NCBI RefSeq assembly: GCF_020707265.1
Contig: NZ_JAJFEQ010000001.1
Span: 496,001-560,000 of the forward strand
DNA from: Massilia sp. IC2-477
Lineage (GTDB): Bacteria > Pseudomonadota > Gammaproteobacteria > Burkholderiales > Burkholderiaceae_D
Direction: 5' to 3'
Length of the DNA stretch: 64,000 nucleotides
Positions within the stretch are counted from its first letter, which is position 1, and every line of letters begins with the position of its first letter. The notes below the pieces were generated by a model. The model was given only the letters and a program-made list of their open reading frames with translations, was not told the DNA's origin and did not search any database. This document shows, piece by piece, positions 17,621 through 25,341 of the stretch. The position numbers and the translations under genes are program-made.

Positions 17621-17890
17621 ATGCCCATCAGACGCCTTCCGCCCGGCGCGGAATACGACCCCAACCGTCTCCTCGACGCCATCATCGCCAGGCTGCGCCT
17701 GAAGAACGACGCCGCCCTGTCGCGCGTGCTCGAAGTGGCGCCGCCGGTGATCAGCAAGATCCGCCACAACATCCTGCCGATCGGCGCCACGCTGCTGCTG
17801 CGCATGCATGAGGAGAGCGAGTTCAGCATTCGTGAACTGCGTGCGCTGATGGTCAAGCCTACGGACGCGCTGCAGCCGCTCGCGGCCTGA
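17621..17890 (+). CDS. Small helical protein, possible HTH
   Basis: 89 residues. The middle (NDAALSRVLEVAPPVISKIR) reads like the helix-turn-helix of Cro/C1-type proteins, followed by LRMHEESEFSIRELRALM. I infer a small DNA-binding protein but do not recognise a named family. An IS1595 element is inserted immediately after its TGA stop, so its natural downstream region has been displaced by 1 kb. The upstream gap (17400-17620) is AT-richer than the genes and probably holds its promoter. Confidence 0.6.
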   Translation: MPIRRLPPGAEYDPNRLLDAIIARLRLKNDAALSRVLEVAPPVISKIRHNILPIGATLLLRMHEESEFSIRELRALMVKPTDALQPLAA

Positions 17891-17898
17891 AAAAAGAA
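17891..17898. repeat. Left target-site duplication of the IS
   Basis: AAAAAGAA, identical to 18949-18956 on the other side of the element. Eight bases is the usual duplication for IS1595-family elements. Confidence 0.9.
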
Positions 17899-18948
17899 GG
17901 CGCTGTCAGCGTTGGATGTGGAAAATGCCGATTGCTGCTCGCAGCAGATGCTCAGGCTCGGTAATACGCTCTTCATCGAGCGCCCAGCGCCAGCCAAGGT
18001 AGTTTGGCAAGTAGCGTGAGGCCACGCCATGGAAACGCGAAAGCCAGCTGCGCAGACGCTGGTGATAGGAATTGACGTTCTGCACATGAACGGCGCCGCG
18101 CATGCGCTCACCGGCCCGCAGGTTCACAAACGCATGCGCAATGCCGGCCTCGCGCGCGAAAGTGCGGTACGCAACATGCCCATCGGTCACCAACAGGACG
18201 TCGGGGTCGAGCACGGGCAGCAGGTGCCGGTGCAGCTGCCTGGCCGTGACCGCAGCCCGTCCGGTCACGCAGGAGCAGGTCTGACCGTTGCGGTCACGGG
18301 CCACCAGGATGCAGTCGTGCTCGTGGCTGATGCCCCGGCTGTGTGCGCTGCCACCGCGCTTGCGGGCAGGCCGGTCCAGGCAGCGCGAACCCTTTTGCGA
18401 TTCGAGGATGAACATCTCGTCCGCCTCAGCAATGCCCGCGAGGCGCTCGGGCTGGTCCAGCCGCGCCCCGTCAAGGAATCGATGACGCCAGCGAAAGCTG
18501 GTGTTGCGATGCACTCCGATACGCTTGGCTGCCGCGCGCACGCTGCGAGAGTCGAGCATGTCCCTGAGGTAGTCGATCCATTTCGCGCGGTGGCGCAGCC
18601 TGGCGAGAGGCGTGCCGGTCAAGGCGCTGAAGGTGCGGCCGCAAGCGCGGCAGCGGTAGCGCTGCAGCCCACGATCGAGGCCGTGACAATAATGCCGAGT
18701 GCCGCTACAGCCGGGACAACACAGGGGAACAGGCCGGGCCCCATCGATGGCTTCGCACACCTGATCCAGGCCAAGCGCCGGGCGCAGGAATTCGATCAGC
18801 AGTGATCGTTGCTGGCGGCTGAGCAAGCCTGCCTGCTGCAGCAAACGACGAAAGCCGGCGGCATTCATGGTCCCTCCTGATCATCGACCCAGGTTGGACA
18901 TCCATGCGGCTCAGCAGTTCAATTTCTACACGTAGCGGTGACAGCGCC
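17899..18948 (-). mobile_element. IS1595-family insertion sequence, 1050 bp, complete
   Basis: Ends are inverted repeats starting GGCGCTGTCA on both sides (left GGCGCTGTCAGCGTT; right, read inward, GGCGCTGTCACCGCT). A perfect 8-bp target duplication AAAAAGAA flanks it. It carries one intact transposase gene on the minus strand. The untouched duplication and intact gene point to a recent insertion. The target was the T-tract of the terminator of the repeat-protein gene at 19004-19939. Confidence 0.93.
17906..18868 (-). CDS. IS1595-family transposase
   Basis: 320 residues. The N-terminal zinc ribbon has CPGCSGTRHYCHG and a second pair YRCRACGRTF (about 50-80), then a helix-turn-helix around RAAAKRIGVHRNTSFRWRHRF. 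The ISXO2-like DDE catalytic domain has EADEMFI (first acidic residue), VTDGHVAYRTF (second Asp) and HVQNVNSYHQRLRSWL near the third position. The last acidic position appears as Asn/His in this subgroup, so I cannot assign it with certainty. The gene fills the element almost end to end. Confidence 0.92.
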   Translation of the reverse strand: MNAAGFRRLLQQAGLLSRQQRSLLIEFLRPALGLDQVCEAIDGARPVPLCCPGCSGTRHYCHGLDRGLQRYRCRACGRTFSALTGTPLARLRHRAKWIDYLRDMLDSRSVRAAAKRIGVHRNTSFRWRHRFLDGARLDQPERLAGIAEADEMFILESQKGSRCLDRPARKRGGSAHSRGISHEHDCILVARDRNGQTCSCVTGRAAVTARQLHRHLLPVLDPDVLLVTDGHVAYRTFAREAGIAHAFVNLRAGERMRGAVHVQNVNSYHQRLRSWLSRFHGVASRYLPNYLGWRWALDEERITEPEHLLRAAIGIFHIQR

Positions 18949-18956
18949 AAAAAGAA
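18949..18956. repeat. Right target-site duplication of the IS
   Basis: AAAAAGAA, the second copy of the 8-bp target. On the minus strand it reads TTCTTTTT and still follows the terminator hairpin at 18956-18991. Confidence 0.9.
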
Positions 18957-18991
18957 CGGCCGGGGGGACGCAAACGTCGCCACCCGGCCGT
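18949..18991 (-). terminator. Terminator of the Tyr-Cys repeat gene
   Basis: On the minus strand a 9-bp stem ACGGCCGGG / CCCGGCCGT is followed directly by TTCTTTTT. It lies 13 nt past the stop of the repeat-protein gene. The IS element entered in this T-tract, and the target duplication restored a copy on this side, so termination should still work. Confidence 0.8.
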
Positions 18992-19003
18992 GAGGGGAAG
19001 GGT

Positions 19004-19939
19004 TCAGGCGGCGTGTGCCAGTTCCTTGCCTGCTGCGGCGTCACGCTGTACCTGCGTGGGCTTGCCCGGCGAGGCGCAGTAGGCATACGCAGCGTTGGCG
19101 GCTTCGCGCGGGGTACCCGGCGACGCGCAGTACGCGTAGGTCGCCCTGGCAGCCTGGCGCGGCTGGCCCGGCGCGGCGCAGTATGCGTAGGCAGCGTTGG
19201 CGGCTTCGCGCGGCTGGCCTGGCGAGGCGCAGTATGCATAGGCAGTGTTGGCGGCTTCGCGCGGCTGGCCCGGCGAGGCGCAGTATGCATAGGCAGTATT
19301 GGCGGCTTCACGCGGCTGGCCCGGCGAGGCGCAGTAGGCGTAGGCGGCGGCGTTGGCGGCTTCGCGCGGCTTGCCCGGCGCGGCGCAATATGCGTGGGCA
19401 GCGTTGGCAGCTTCGCGCGGCGTGCCTGGCGAGGCGCAGTATGCGAACGCGGCGTCGCTAGCCTGGCGCAGTTTGCCCGGTCCGGCGCAGTATGCGTAAG
19501 CGGCGATGGCAGCTTCGCGCGGCATGCCCGGCCCGGCGCAGTATGCGTGCGCGCTGTTGGCCGCAGCCCCGGTGCCGAATTCCGCTTCGTAGATGCTGCG
19601 CATGCGCTCTCCGCCGGCGGCGTGGTCGTCATCGTTCGCACTGGCGCCCATGCCGACATAGGGATAGTGGTGCAGGAAGTAGCCGAACACGGCTTCGCAG
19701 TCGCGGGCGTACTTCAGCGTGTCGAGGATGTGGTAGTGCCAGAAGATATCCACGTCAACCGTTGGCGATGCCTCTGCATTGGGGTACTTCTTCATCAGGA
19801 AGAGGAAACGGCGGTATTCCGTCTCCACGGCATCGGCGCGCAGCGCGGTCCAGCCTTCGCCGGAGTGCACATGCATCAGTTTCATTTTGATCGGATCGAG
19901 ATCCAGCGTTTCGAAAGCTGCGAATTCATTGGTCAACAT
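19004..19939 (-). CDS. GRDP-like domain protein with ten Tyr-Cys 17-residue repeats
   Basis: 311 residues in two parts. Residues about 1-120 resemble the glycine-rich-domain-protein-like (GRDP, DUF1399) domain: VDVDIFWHYHILDTLKYARD, then CEAVFGYFLHHYPYVG, with the WHxH and DC...FG...H.P pattern. From about residue 131 come ten tandem repeats of 17 residues (one of 18), consensus YAYCASPGxPREAANAA, with Tyr-Cys and Pro-Gly in every copy (19037-19549). There is no signal peptide. I chose the ATG at 19939 because AAGGTGAT lies 5 nt upstream; a GTG at 19978 has no such site. The function of the repeat part is unknown: metal or disulfide scaffold, or a multi-core precursor. Confidence 0.8.
   Translation of the reverse strand: MLTNEFAAFETLDLDPIKMKLMHVHSGEGWTALRADAVETEYRRFLFLMKKYPNAEASPTVDVDIFWHYHILDTLKYARDCEAVFGYFLHHYPYVGMGASANDDDHAAGGERMRSIYEAEFGTGAAANSAHAYCAGPGMPREAAIAAYAYCAGPGKLRQASDAAFAYCASPGTPREAANAAHAYCAAPGKPREAANAAAYAYCASPGQPREAANTAYAYCASPGQPREAANTAYAYCASPGQPREAANAAYAYCAAPGQPRQAARATYAYCASPGTPREAANAAYAYCASPGKPTQVQRDAAAGKELAHAA
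19037..19549 (-). repeat. 51-bp coding tandem repeats, ten units
   Basis: Ten in-frame copies of a 51-bp unit (one of 54) encode the Tyr-Cys repeats. Units 5-7 are nearly identical in DNA, while the outer ones have drifted, a sign of recent expansion in the middle of the array. Confidence 0.9.
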
Positions 19940-20180
19940 AGTTATCACCTTTTGTTGTAGATCTGTTGGTTGAGGCACTCTTTTTTATCCCTAGTTGAAG
20001 CGGTACTGCAGAGGGTCCTCCTGGATGAGGGTGGGCGTTAATCGGAAGCCAGGCACCCTGTGTTGAGCGGTGCCAGTGAGAAAAATTGTCCTGCGTACGG
20101 TCAGTTCCAATGTTGACCTCTGTCAACCAAGAAACTGCTGTGTAGAAACACGACAACACAGGAAAAAAAGCGCCAGGGAC
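19940..20180. other. Leader region of the repeat gene
   Basis: No strong gene. On the minus strand a 39-codon frame runs from a TTG at 20110 (AGAGG 7 nt upstream) to a TAG at 19991-19993; its product ends QEDPLQYRFN and matches nothing I know. The region also holds the inverted repeat described separately and a run of seven T after the kinase stop. It is AT-richer than its surroundings. Confidence 0.3.
20112..20127. promoter_or_regulatory. Inverted repeat, possible operator
   Basis: GTTGAC-CTCT-GTCAAC is a perfect 6-4-6 inverted repeat about 170 bp upstream of the repeat gene. On the minus strand it includes TTGACA, a perfect -35 hexamer, but no good -10 follows at the usual distance. A repressor or activator site is a reasonable guess. 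Confidence 0.35.
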
Positions 20181-22040
20181 CTAGGCAATCAGCGGAAACG
20201 TGACCTCATTGTCCTGCGAGGAGAGGGAGGGCGAGTCGGATGCATGTGCCGCCAAGGGAATGCTGACGACGATGGTGGTGCCCGTGTCGGGACCACTGCT
20301 GATCGAGAAGCTGCCGCCAAGGATATTGACGCGTTCTTCGATGCCTACCAGGCCGAAGGACCCGCTGCGGTTGCGGCTGCCAGGCTGCATGCCGATACCG
20401 TTGTCGCGGATGGTCATGGTCAGCATGTCGGCGTGCTGGTGCAGGTCGATGCGTACGCGGCTCGCGCGCGCGTGCCGCGCCACGTTGTTGAGCGACTCCT
20501 GCAGGATGCGGAACAGCGCGGTGGCGCACTGGTCATCGAGATGGTGTTCGGTCTCGTCTTCGACCAGTTCGCATTCGATGCCGGTGCGGCGCGCGAAGTC
20601 GGCGACCTGCCAGTCGACTGCGGCGGCCAGGCCGAGGTCGAGGACGTTCGGGCGAAGGTCGTTGATGATCTGGCGCACGCTGCGGATGGTGAGGTCGATC
20701 TGGCGCACCGTCGCGCTGGCGCGCTCGTGCAGGCGGCCATGGCGGCTGCGCGTGCGGTTGGCCAGGATCTCGGCCTCGATCTTCAGCGCCAGCAGGTTCT
20801 GCGCGAGTTCGTCGTGGATCTCGCGCGCGATGCGCTTGCGTTCGCCTTCCTTGATCTGTTCGGCATGCGCGGCCAGCTGGCGTAGTTTCTCGTTGGTGGC
20901 CTGCAGCTTGGACTGGCTGGCGCGCAGCTCGCGCGTCATGTCCTCGGCCATGCGCAGGGCGCTGCGGCGCGACGAGGCCATGGTCTGGAACAGCGCGTAG
21001 AGCAAGGCGGTGCTGAGCGTGCCGGCAAGGGCGGCCAGCCAGGGGTAATAGAAGTCGAAACGCGTGTACATCGCGTAACGGGGGATGCTGAAATCGGCGC
21101 GCCACTGGCGCTTCTTGAACTCGATCCGGAGGCTGGCCCGCAGCAGGTCGGCTTCGCGCGGCAGTGGCGCAATGCGCGCGGTCCAGTCGCTGTCGTAGAG
21201 GACCGCGCTGGGCTGCGCCTCGCCAGGCTCCAAAGGGACATCGTCGAGGTCGGTGAGCACCAGGCGCACGCCGTCGACCGGGAAGCCCTCGAGTGCGCCG
21301 TTGACCATCGTGCTGAGCCCGAAACCGATGCCGACGGTGCCAATGTAGGCGGCGCGGCGCTGCAGGACGGTATCGATCGGCACGCCGCTGCGGTACACGG
21401 GCAGGCGCATCGCGAGGATGTTCTGGCGCGGACCGGAGTCGGGCATCACATTGACGCGCAGGCCCGAGGAGGTAAAGGAATTGTTGTCGCGCGCCGACTC
21501 CACCGTACTGCGGATGTAGCTGCGCGCTTCCAGGTCGAGGCCGAGCTTGTCGAGCGTTTCCGGGTTGGCCGGTTCCATGTAGACGATGATCGTATAGCTG
21601 TCGCGTCCCGGCACGGGATGTAGCTTCCTGGCAGGCTCGGGCATGCCGTACTGGCGCAGGCGGCGGCGCACGTCCGCGTCCACGGCCGCCAGTTCAGACG
21701 GGCCGACGGCGCGCGCGTAGTTCATGGCATGGATGCCGGGGAAGTTGCGCGGCGTGTCGAGCTGCTCGACATAGTGGCGGAAATCGTCGGCGCTGGCCTT
21801 GGGATTGGCGTGGAACAGGCCGGCCATGCCGCGCAGGACGTCGGTATAGCTCTTGATGCGGGCGTCGATCGCGAACTGGGCGGTGCGCGCCATGCCGCGA
21901 AAGCGCGTTTCGGCATCGCTTTCGATGGCATGGGCTGTGGCCAGATAGAGCGCGGTGCCGACCGTCACGGACAGCAAGGCCCCGGTCAGCATCACAGTCG
22001 GTATGGCGACAAGATGGTTGTGGGGACGGCGGGAAGACAT
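20181..22040 (-). CDS. CHASE-domain sensor histidine kinase (NarL-partner type)
   Basis: 619 residues. It has a transmembrane segment (about 12-33), a periplasmic CHASE domain (about 70-290, with PGIHAMNYARAV), a second transmembrane segment (YYPWLAALAGTLSTALLYALF), and a coiled-coil linker. HisKA_3 follows with phospho-His in RIAREIHDELAQNLLALK, then a HATPase domain with NNVARHA (N box), DNGIGM and GSFGLVGI. This kinase class normally pairs with a NarL/FixJ-type regulator, but none is adjacent, so it is an orphan in this window. CHASE domains bind small extracellular ligands. Confidence 0.9.
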   Translation of the reverse strand: MSSRRPHNHLVAIPTVMLTGALLSVTVGTALYLATAHAIESDAETRFRGMARTAQFAIDARIKSYTDVLRGMAGLFHANPKASADDFRHYVEQLDTPRNFPGIHAMNYARAVGPSELAAVDADVRRRLRQYGMPEPARKLHPVPGRDSYTIIVYMEPANPETLDKLGLDLEARSYIRSTVESARDNNSFTSSGLRVNVMPDSGPRQNILAMRLPVYRSGVPIDTVLQRRAAYIGTVGIGFGLSTMVNGALEGFPVDGVRLVLTDLDDVPLEPGEAQPSAVLYDSDWTARIAPLPREADLLRASLRIEFKKRQWRADFSIPRYAMYTRFDFYYPWLAALAGTLSTALLYALFQTMASSRRSALRMAEDMTRELRASQSKLQATNEKLRQLAAHAEQIKEGERKRIAREIHDELAQNLLALKIEAEILANRTRSRHGRLHERASATVRQIDLTIRSVRQIINDLRPNVLDLGLAAAVDWQVADFARRTGIECELVEDETEHHLDDQCATALFRILQESLNNVARHARASRVRIDLHQHADMLTMTIRDNGIGMQPGSRNRSGSFGLVGIEERVNILGGSFSISSGPDTGTTIVVSIPLAAHASDSPSLSSQDNEVTFPLIA

Positions 22041-22190
22041 GATCCGTAAACTCGCTTGCTAGGTGAACTCGTCGCGTTAATGCGACAAACATTCATACGC
22101 TAAGCTTGTTTAGGAAACGAAGAACCTATCAGGTTTGATAGGTTTAGCGGCAATGCAACGAAGTAGACAAAATGGAAACGTTTCGCAATG

Positions 22191-22218
22191 AAAAGGGCCG
22201 CGCATGCGCGGCCCTTTT
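22191..22218. terminator. Perfect palindromic terminator after glnS
   Basis: A 28-bp perfect palindrome begins AAAAGGGCCGCGCA and ends with its exact inverse, so it works as a T-tailed terminator on both strands. It lies about 135 nt past the glnS stop, beyond the repeat element at 22236-22352. Confidence 0.8.
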
Positions 22219-22235
22219 CAGTCGACAGCGGCTTT

Positions 22236-22352
22236 GAGCGTCTAACAAAACCCCCAGGGCAAGGCGGATCGCCGCAGTGGCGGACCACGAAGACAGTACG
22301 CTAGTACGGCGAGACGATCCAACGCTGCCATGGGGGGAATTGTTAGGCGCTC
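22236..22352. repeat. GAGCGTCTAACAA palindromic element
   Basis: 117 bp bounded by GAGCGTCTAACAA and TTGTTAGGCGCTC. Inner arms also pair (CCCCCAGGGCAAGGCGGATCG with CGATCCAACGCTGCCATGGGG, imperfectly). The right boundary touches the glnS stop codon directly. Long near-palindromes of this type are known in Burkholderiales; no coding capacity is visible. Confidence 0.75.
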
Positions 22353-24110
22353 TTATTTGCCCCAGCTGTCTTTCAGTGTGGTGACGCGATTGAACACCGG
22401 CTTGCCGGGTTGGGAATCGACGCGGTCGGCCACGAAGTAGCCGTGGCGCTCGAACTGGAAGCGCTGCTCGCGCACCGCATCCTTCATGCCCGGCTCCAGG
22501 TAGGCGGTCACGGTTTCCAGCGCGTTCGGGTTGAGCGCGGCCTTGAAATCCTTGCCGCCGGCGTCCGGCTGGGGTTCCGTGAACAGGCGGTCGTACAGGC
22601 GCACCTCGGCCTCGAGCGCGGTGGCGGCGCTGACCCAAGTGATGTTGCCCTTGACCTTGTAGTTGTCGGCGCCCGGGGTGCCGGACTTCGAATCCTCGAA
22701 GTACTTCACGTGCACGGCAGTGACCTTGCCGCTCTCGTCCTTGTCGAAGCCGGTGCACTCGACCACGAAACCGTACTTCAGGCGCACGCGCGAACCGGGC
22801 TGGTCGCCAACGGGCGGGGTGAAGCGGTGGTAGCCCTTGGTCGGGGTTTCCATGAAGTCTTCCTGCTCGATCCACAGCTCGCGCGTGAACGGGAAGCTGC
22901 GCACGCCCATTTCCGGATGGTGCGGGTGGACCGGCGAGGAGCACTCGACCGATTCGCCCTCCGGGAAGTTGTCGACGATGAGCTTCAGCGGACGCAGCAC
23001 GGCGATCGCGCGCGGCGCCTTCGGATCGAGGTCGTCGCGCAGCGCGCCTTCCAGCGTGCTCATGTCGATCCAGCCGTCGGCCTTGGAGACGCCGATGCGC
23101 TCGCAGAACAGCTGGATCGATTCCGGGGTATAGCCGCGGCGGCGCAGGCCGACGATGGTCGGCATGCGCGGGTCGTCCCAGCCGGTCACCACACCTTCGT
23201 CCACCAGTTGACGGAGCTTACGCTTGGAGGTGACGACGTAGGTCAGGTTCAGGCGCGCCATCTCGTACTGGCGCGGCACCGGGCGCGGGAAGAAGCCGCC
23301 GTCGGCCAGGGTGTCGACCAGCCAGTCGTACATCGGGCGGTGGTCCTGGAATTCCAGCGTGCAGATCGAATGGGTGATCGACTCCAGCGCATCCGAGATC
23401 GGGTGCGTGTAGTCGTACATCGGGTAGATGCACCAGTCGTCGCCGGTACGGTGATGGTGCGCATGGCGGATGCGGTACAGTGCCGGATCGCGGTTGGTCA
23501 TGTTCGGCGAGGACATCGCGTCTTCCGACATCTTGGCACGCAGGATGTGCTCGCCATCCTTGTACTTGCCGGCCTTCATGTCGCGGAACAGCTGCAGCGA
23601 CTCTTCCACCGGACGGTTGCGGAAAGGCGAGTTGGTGCCGGGCGTGCTGAAGTTGCCGCGGTTCTTGGCCATCTCTTCCGGAGACTGGCTGTCCACATAG
23701 GCCTTGCCTTCGCGGATCAGGTATTCCGCCATCTCGTACAGCTTGTCGAAATAGTCGCTGGCGTAGTGCAGGTATTCACCGTCGCCCTGTTCCCAGGTAA
23801 AGCCGAGCCACTTCACCGAATCCATGATGGTGTCGACGTATTCCTGGTCTTCCTTCTCCGGATTGGTGTCGTCGAAACGCAGGTGGCAGCGGCCGTTATA
23901 GTCGCGTGCCAGGCCGAAGTTCAGGCAGATCGATTTTGCGTGGCCCACGTGCAGGTAGCCGTTCGGCTCCGGCGGGAAGCGGGTGATGACGGGCGGCATG
24001 CCCTCGCGCGCATGGGTGCCCGCTGCCAGGTCGTGCTCGATAATGGCACGCAGAAAATTCGACGACGGGGGATTGCCCGCAGCCGCCGGGGTGTTCTTTT
24101 CGTTGCTCAT
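22353..24110 (-). CDS. glnS: Glutamine--tRNA ligase
   Basis: 585-residue class I aminoacyl-tRNA synthetase that charges tRNA-Gln. The HIGH motif appears as PEPNGYLHVGHAKS (about residues 47-60) and the KMSKS equivalent as VTSKRKL. The C-terminal beta-barrel anticodon-binding domain (about 350-575) is complete. Length is slightly more than in E. coli (554) because of an N-terminal extension of about 20 residues rich in Asn, Ala and Pro. It is monocistronic, with a repeat element and a palindromic terminator downstream. Confidence 0.97.
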   Translation of the reverse strand: MSNEKNTPAAAGNPPSSNFLRAIIEHDLAAGTHAREGMPPVITRFPPEPNGYLHVGHAKSICLNFGLARDYNGRCHLRFDDTNPEKEDQEYVDTIMDSVKWLGFTWEQGDGEYLHYASDYFDKLYEMAEYLIREGKAYVDSQSPEEMAKNRGNFSTPGTNSPFRNRPVEESLQLFRDMKAGKYKDGEHILRAKMSEDAMSSPNMTNRDPALYRIRHAHHHRTGDDWCIYPMYDYTHPISDALESITHSICTLEFQDHRPMYDWLVDTLADGGFFPRPVPRQYEMARLNLTYVVTSKRKLRQLVDEGVVTGWDDPRMPTIVGLRRRGYTPESIQLFCERIGVSKADGWIDMSTLEGALRDDLDPKAPRAIAVLRPLKLIVDNFPEGESVECSSPVHPHHPEMGVRSFPFTRELWIEQEDFMETPTKGYHRFTPPVGDQPGSRVRLKYGFVVECTGFDKDESGKVTAVHVKYFEDSKSGTPGADNYKVKGNITWVSAATALEAEVRLYDRLFTEPQPDAGGKDFKAALNPNALETVTAYLEPGMKDAVREQRFQFERHGYFVADRVDSQPGKPVFNRVTTLKDSWGK

Positions 24111-24252
24111 GAAAAAAAGTTTTGGATAGGTAAGTTACGGACATTTTACCGTAACGCAGGAGGCAGCCGCCCCAGTATGTGGTGGAGCGCACGGTCAGCC
24201 CGATTATATGAATACATACTGGGGACAACTAGGTCTATTCGCAAGGCTCAAC

Positions 24253-24396
24253 ATGAAAACCCTCGCCACCCATCCGGAACTGGTGCGTGCCTGGCTGCTG
24301 GCCCAGGCCGGCATGCCGCTGCCGCCCCTGACGACAGCCCGTTCGCAAGCCCCCGACCAGAAGCCGCAATCCCCACAAGCGCCGGTTCGCCACTGA
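24253..24396 (+). CDS. Possible small protein
   Basis: A 47-codon frame, ATG at 24253 with AAGG 7 nt upstream. It has a helical start (KTLATHPELVRAWLLAQAG) and a Pro/Gln-rich end. It is divergent from glnS and upstream of the DnaJ-like gene. It has no recognisable domain. Codon use is plausible but length is too small to be sure it is real. Confidence 0.35.
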   Translation: MKTLATHPELVRAWLLAQAGMPLPPLTTARSQAPDQKPQSPQAPVRH

Positions 24397-24491
24397 GCGC
24401 CTGCCTTCTGGGCAAGTTGCCGTTTTCTATAGGATAATCTCGTTTTTGCCGTTTTGCGGCGCTGCCTGACGGCTTTGCCGGGAGAGTTTCT

Positions 24492-24782
24492 TTGGAAAAT
24501 TTATATGCGATCCTCGGCGTCGCGCCGAATGCCAGCGACGACGAGATCAAGAAGGTCTATCGCTCGCTGGCGATGCGCTACCACCCGGACCGCAACCAGG
24601 CCCCGGGCGCCGAAGCACGCTTCAAGGCCGTCACCAAGGCCTACGAGGTGCTGTCCGACCCGGCCAAGCGCGCCGAATACAACCAGAGCGTCAACCACCG
24701 CATCGTGCTGGATGCCGAGGCCGAAGCCTTCGAGCTGTGGCGCTCGCTATTCGCGCTGAACGGCGTGAACCTGCAGGCCTGA
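24492..24782 (+). CDS. Short J-domain protein
   Basis: 96 residues, nearly all J domain: [34 protein letters not shown] with the HPD motif (residues about 32-34), and [16 protein letters not shown]. There is no G/F or zinc-finger region, so it is a minimal class III DnaJ-type co-chaperone that should stimulate an Hsp70 partner. The start is a TTG at 24492, with GGGAGAG upstream. It is followed by three genes of unknown function in the same direction. Confidence 0.88.
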   Translation: MENLYAILGVAPNASDDEIKKVYRSLAMRYHPDRNQAPGAEARFKAVTKAYEVLSDPAKRAEYNQSVNHRIVLDAEAEAFELWRSLFALNGVNLQA

Positions 24783-24825
24783 CCGCCCGGCGCAGCCGCG
24801 CCCCACGAATCAACAGGACACAACA

Positions 24826-25341
24826 ATGAAGAACGTACATCCCGAATTCTCGTTCCAGTCGCGCGAACTGGAAGGGCAGATCGAGGGCACGCTGGGCGAT
24901 CCGCCCAACCGCAAGAACTACGACATGATGGTCAGCGCGCTGGTCTCGGAATATGCCGGCGGCTCGGGCCTGGACGACGTCAACCTGATGGCCTTCGCGC
25001 TCGTTGATTGCATCAAGTTCAAGGATCCGAAAGGCCTCATGCGCGAGGCTGCCGACTACGAAGGCACCGACCCGGCGCGCGTGTTCGCGATGGCCGAGTG
25101 CGACGGCGAACAGGGCCGCGCCATGTACGAAGCCATGACGGCGAATTACCCGGAACTGGCGCGCCAGGCGATCATCACGGCCTTCCTGTACAAGAACCAG
25201 GCTAGGTGGGAAGACGAAGACCGCGATCTCGCCCGCCTCGGCGAGGGCGATGAGGGCGATGAGGACGACGACATGGACGGCACCGCCGCCAGCGACGACT
25301 TCACCCAGCTGTTCGATCCGGAAGGAGGAGAACGCGAATGA
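24826..25341 (+). CDS. Conserved hypothetical protein with acidic tail
   Basis: 171 residues, no family I recognise. It is mostly helical, with a strongly acidic stretch near the end (EGDEGDEDDDMDG). No signal or membrane segment. It ends with GAAGGAGGAG, which is the ribosome binding site for the next gene, and overlaps it by 4 nt, so translation is coupled. It belongs to a four-gene unit with the J-domain protein and two further unknowns; a chaperone client or adaptor role is only a guess. Confidence 0.7.
   Translation: MKNVHPEFSFQSRELEGQIEGTLGDPPNRKNYDMMVSALVSEYAGGSGLDDVNLMAFALVDCIKFKDPKGLMREAADYEGTDPARVFAMAECDGEQGRAMYEAMTANYPELARQAIITAFLYKNQARWEDEDRDLARLGEGDEGDEDDDMDGTAASDDFTQLFDPEGGERE

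Noticed and set aside
19037..19549. CRISPR array
   Set aside because: The 51-bp units are contiguous, coding and without unique spacers; no cas genes are near.
18957..19660. Plus-strand frames across the Tyr-Cys repeats
   Set aside because: The DNA repeat keeps several frames open; only the minus-strand frame has a ribosome binding site, an N-terminal domain and a terminator.
19926..20159. 77-codon minus-strand frame upstream of the repeat gene
   Set aside because: Its end overlaps the start of the repeat gene in another frame and the product has no recognisable features.
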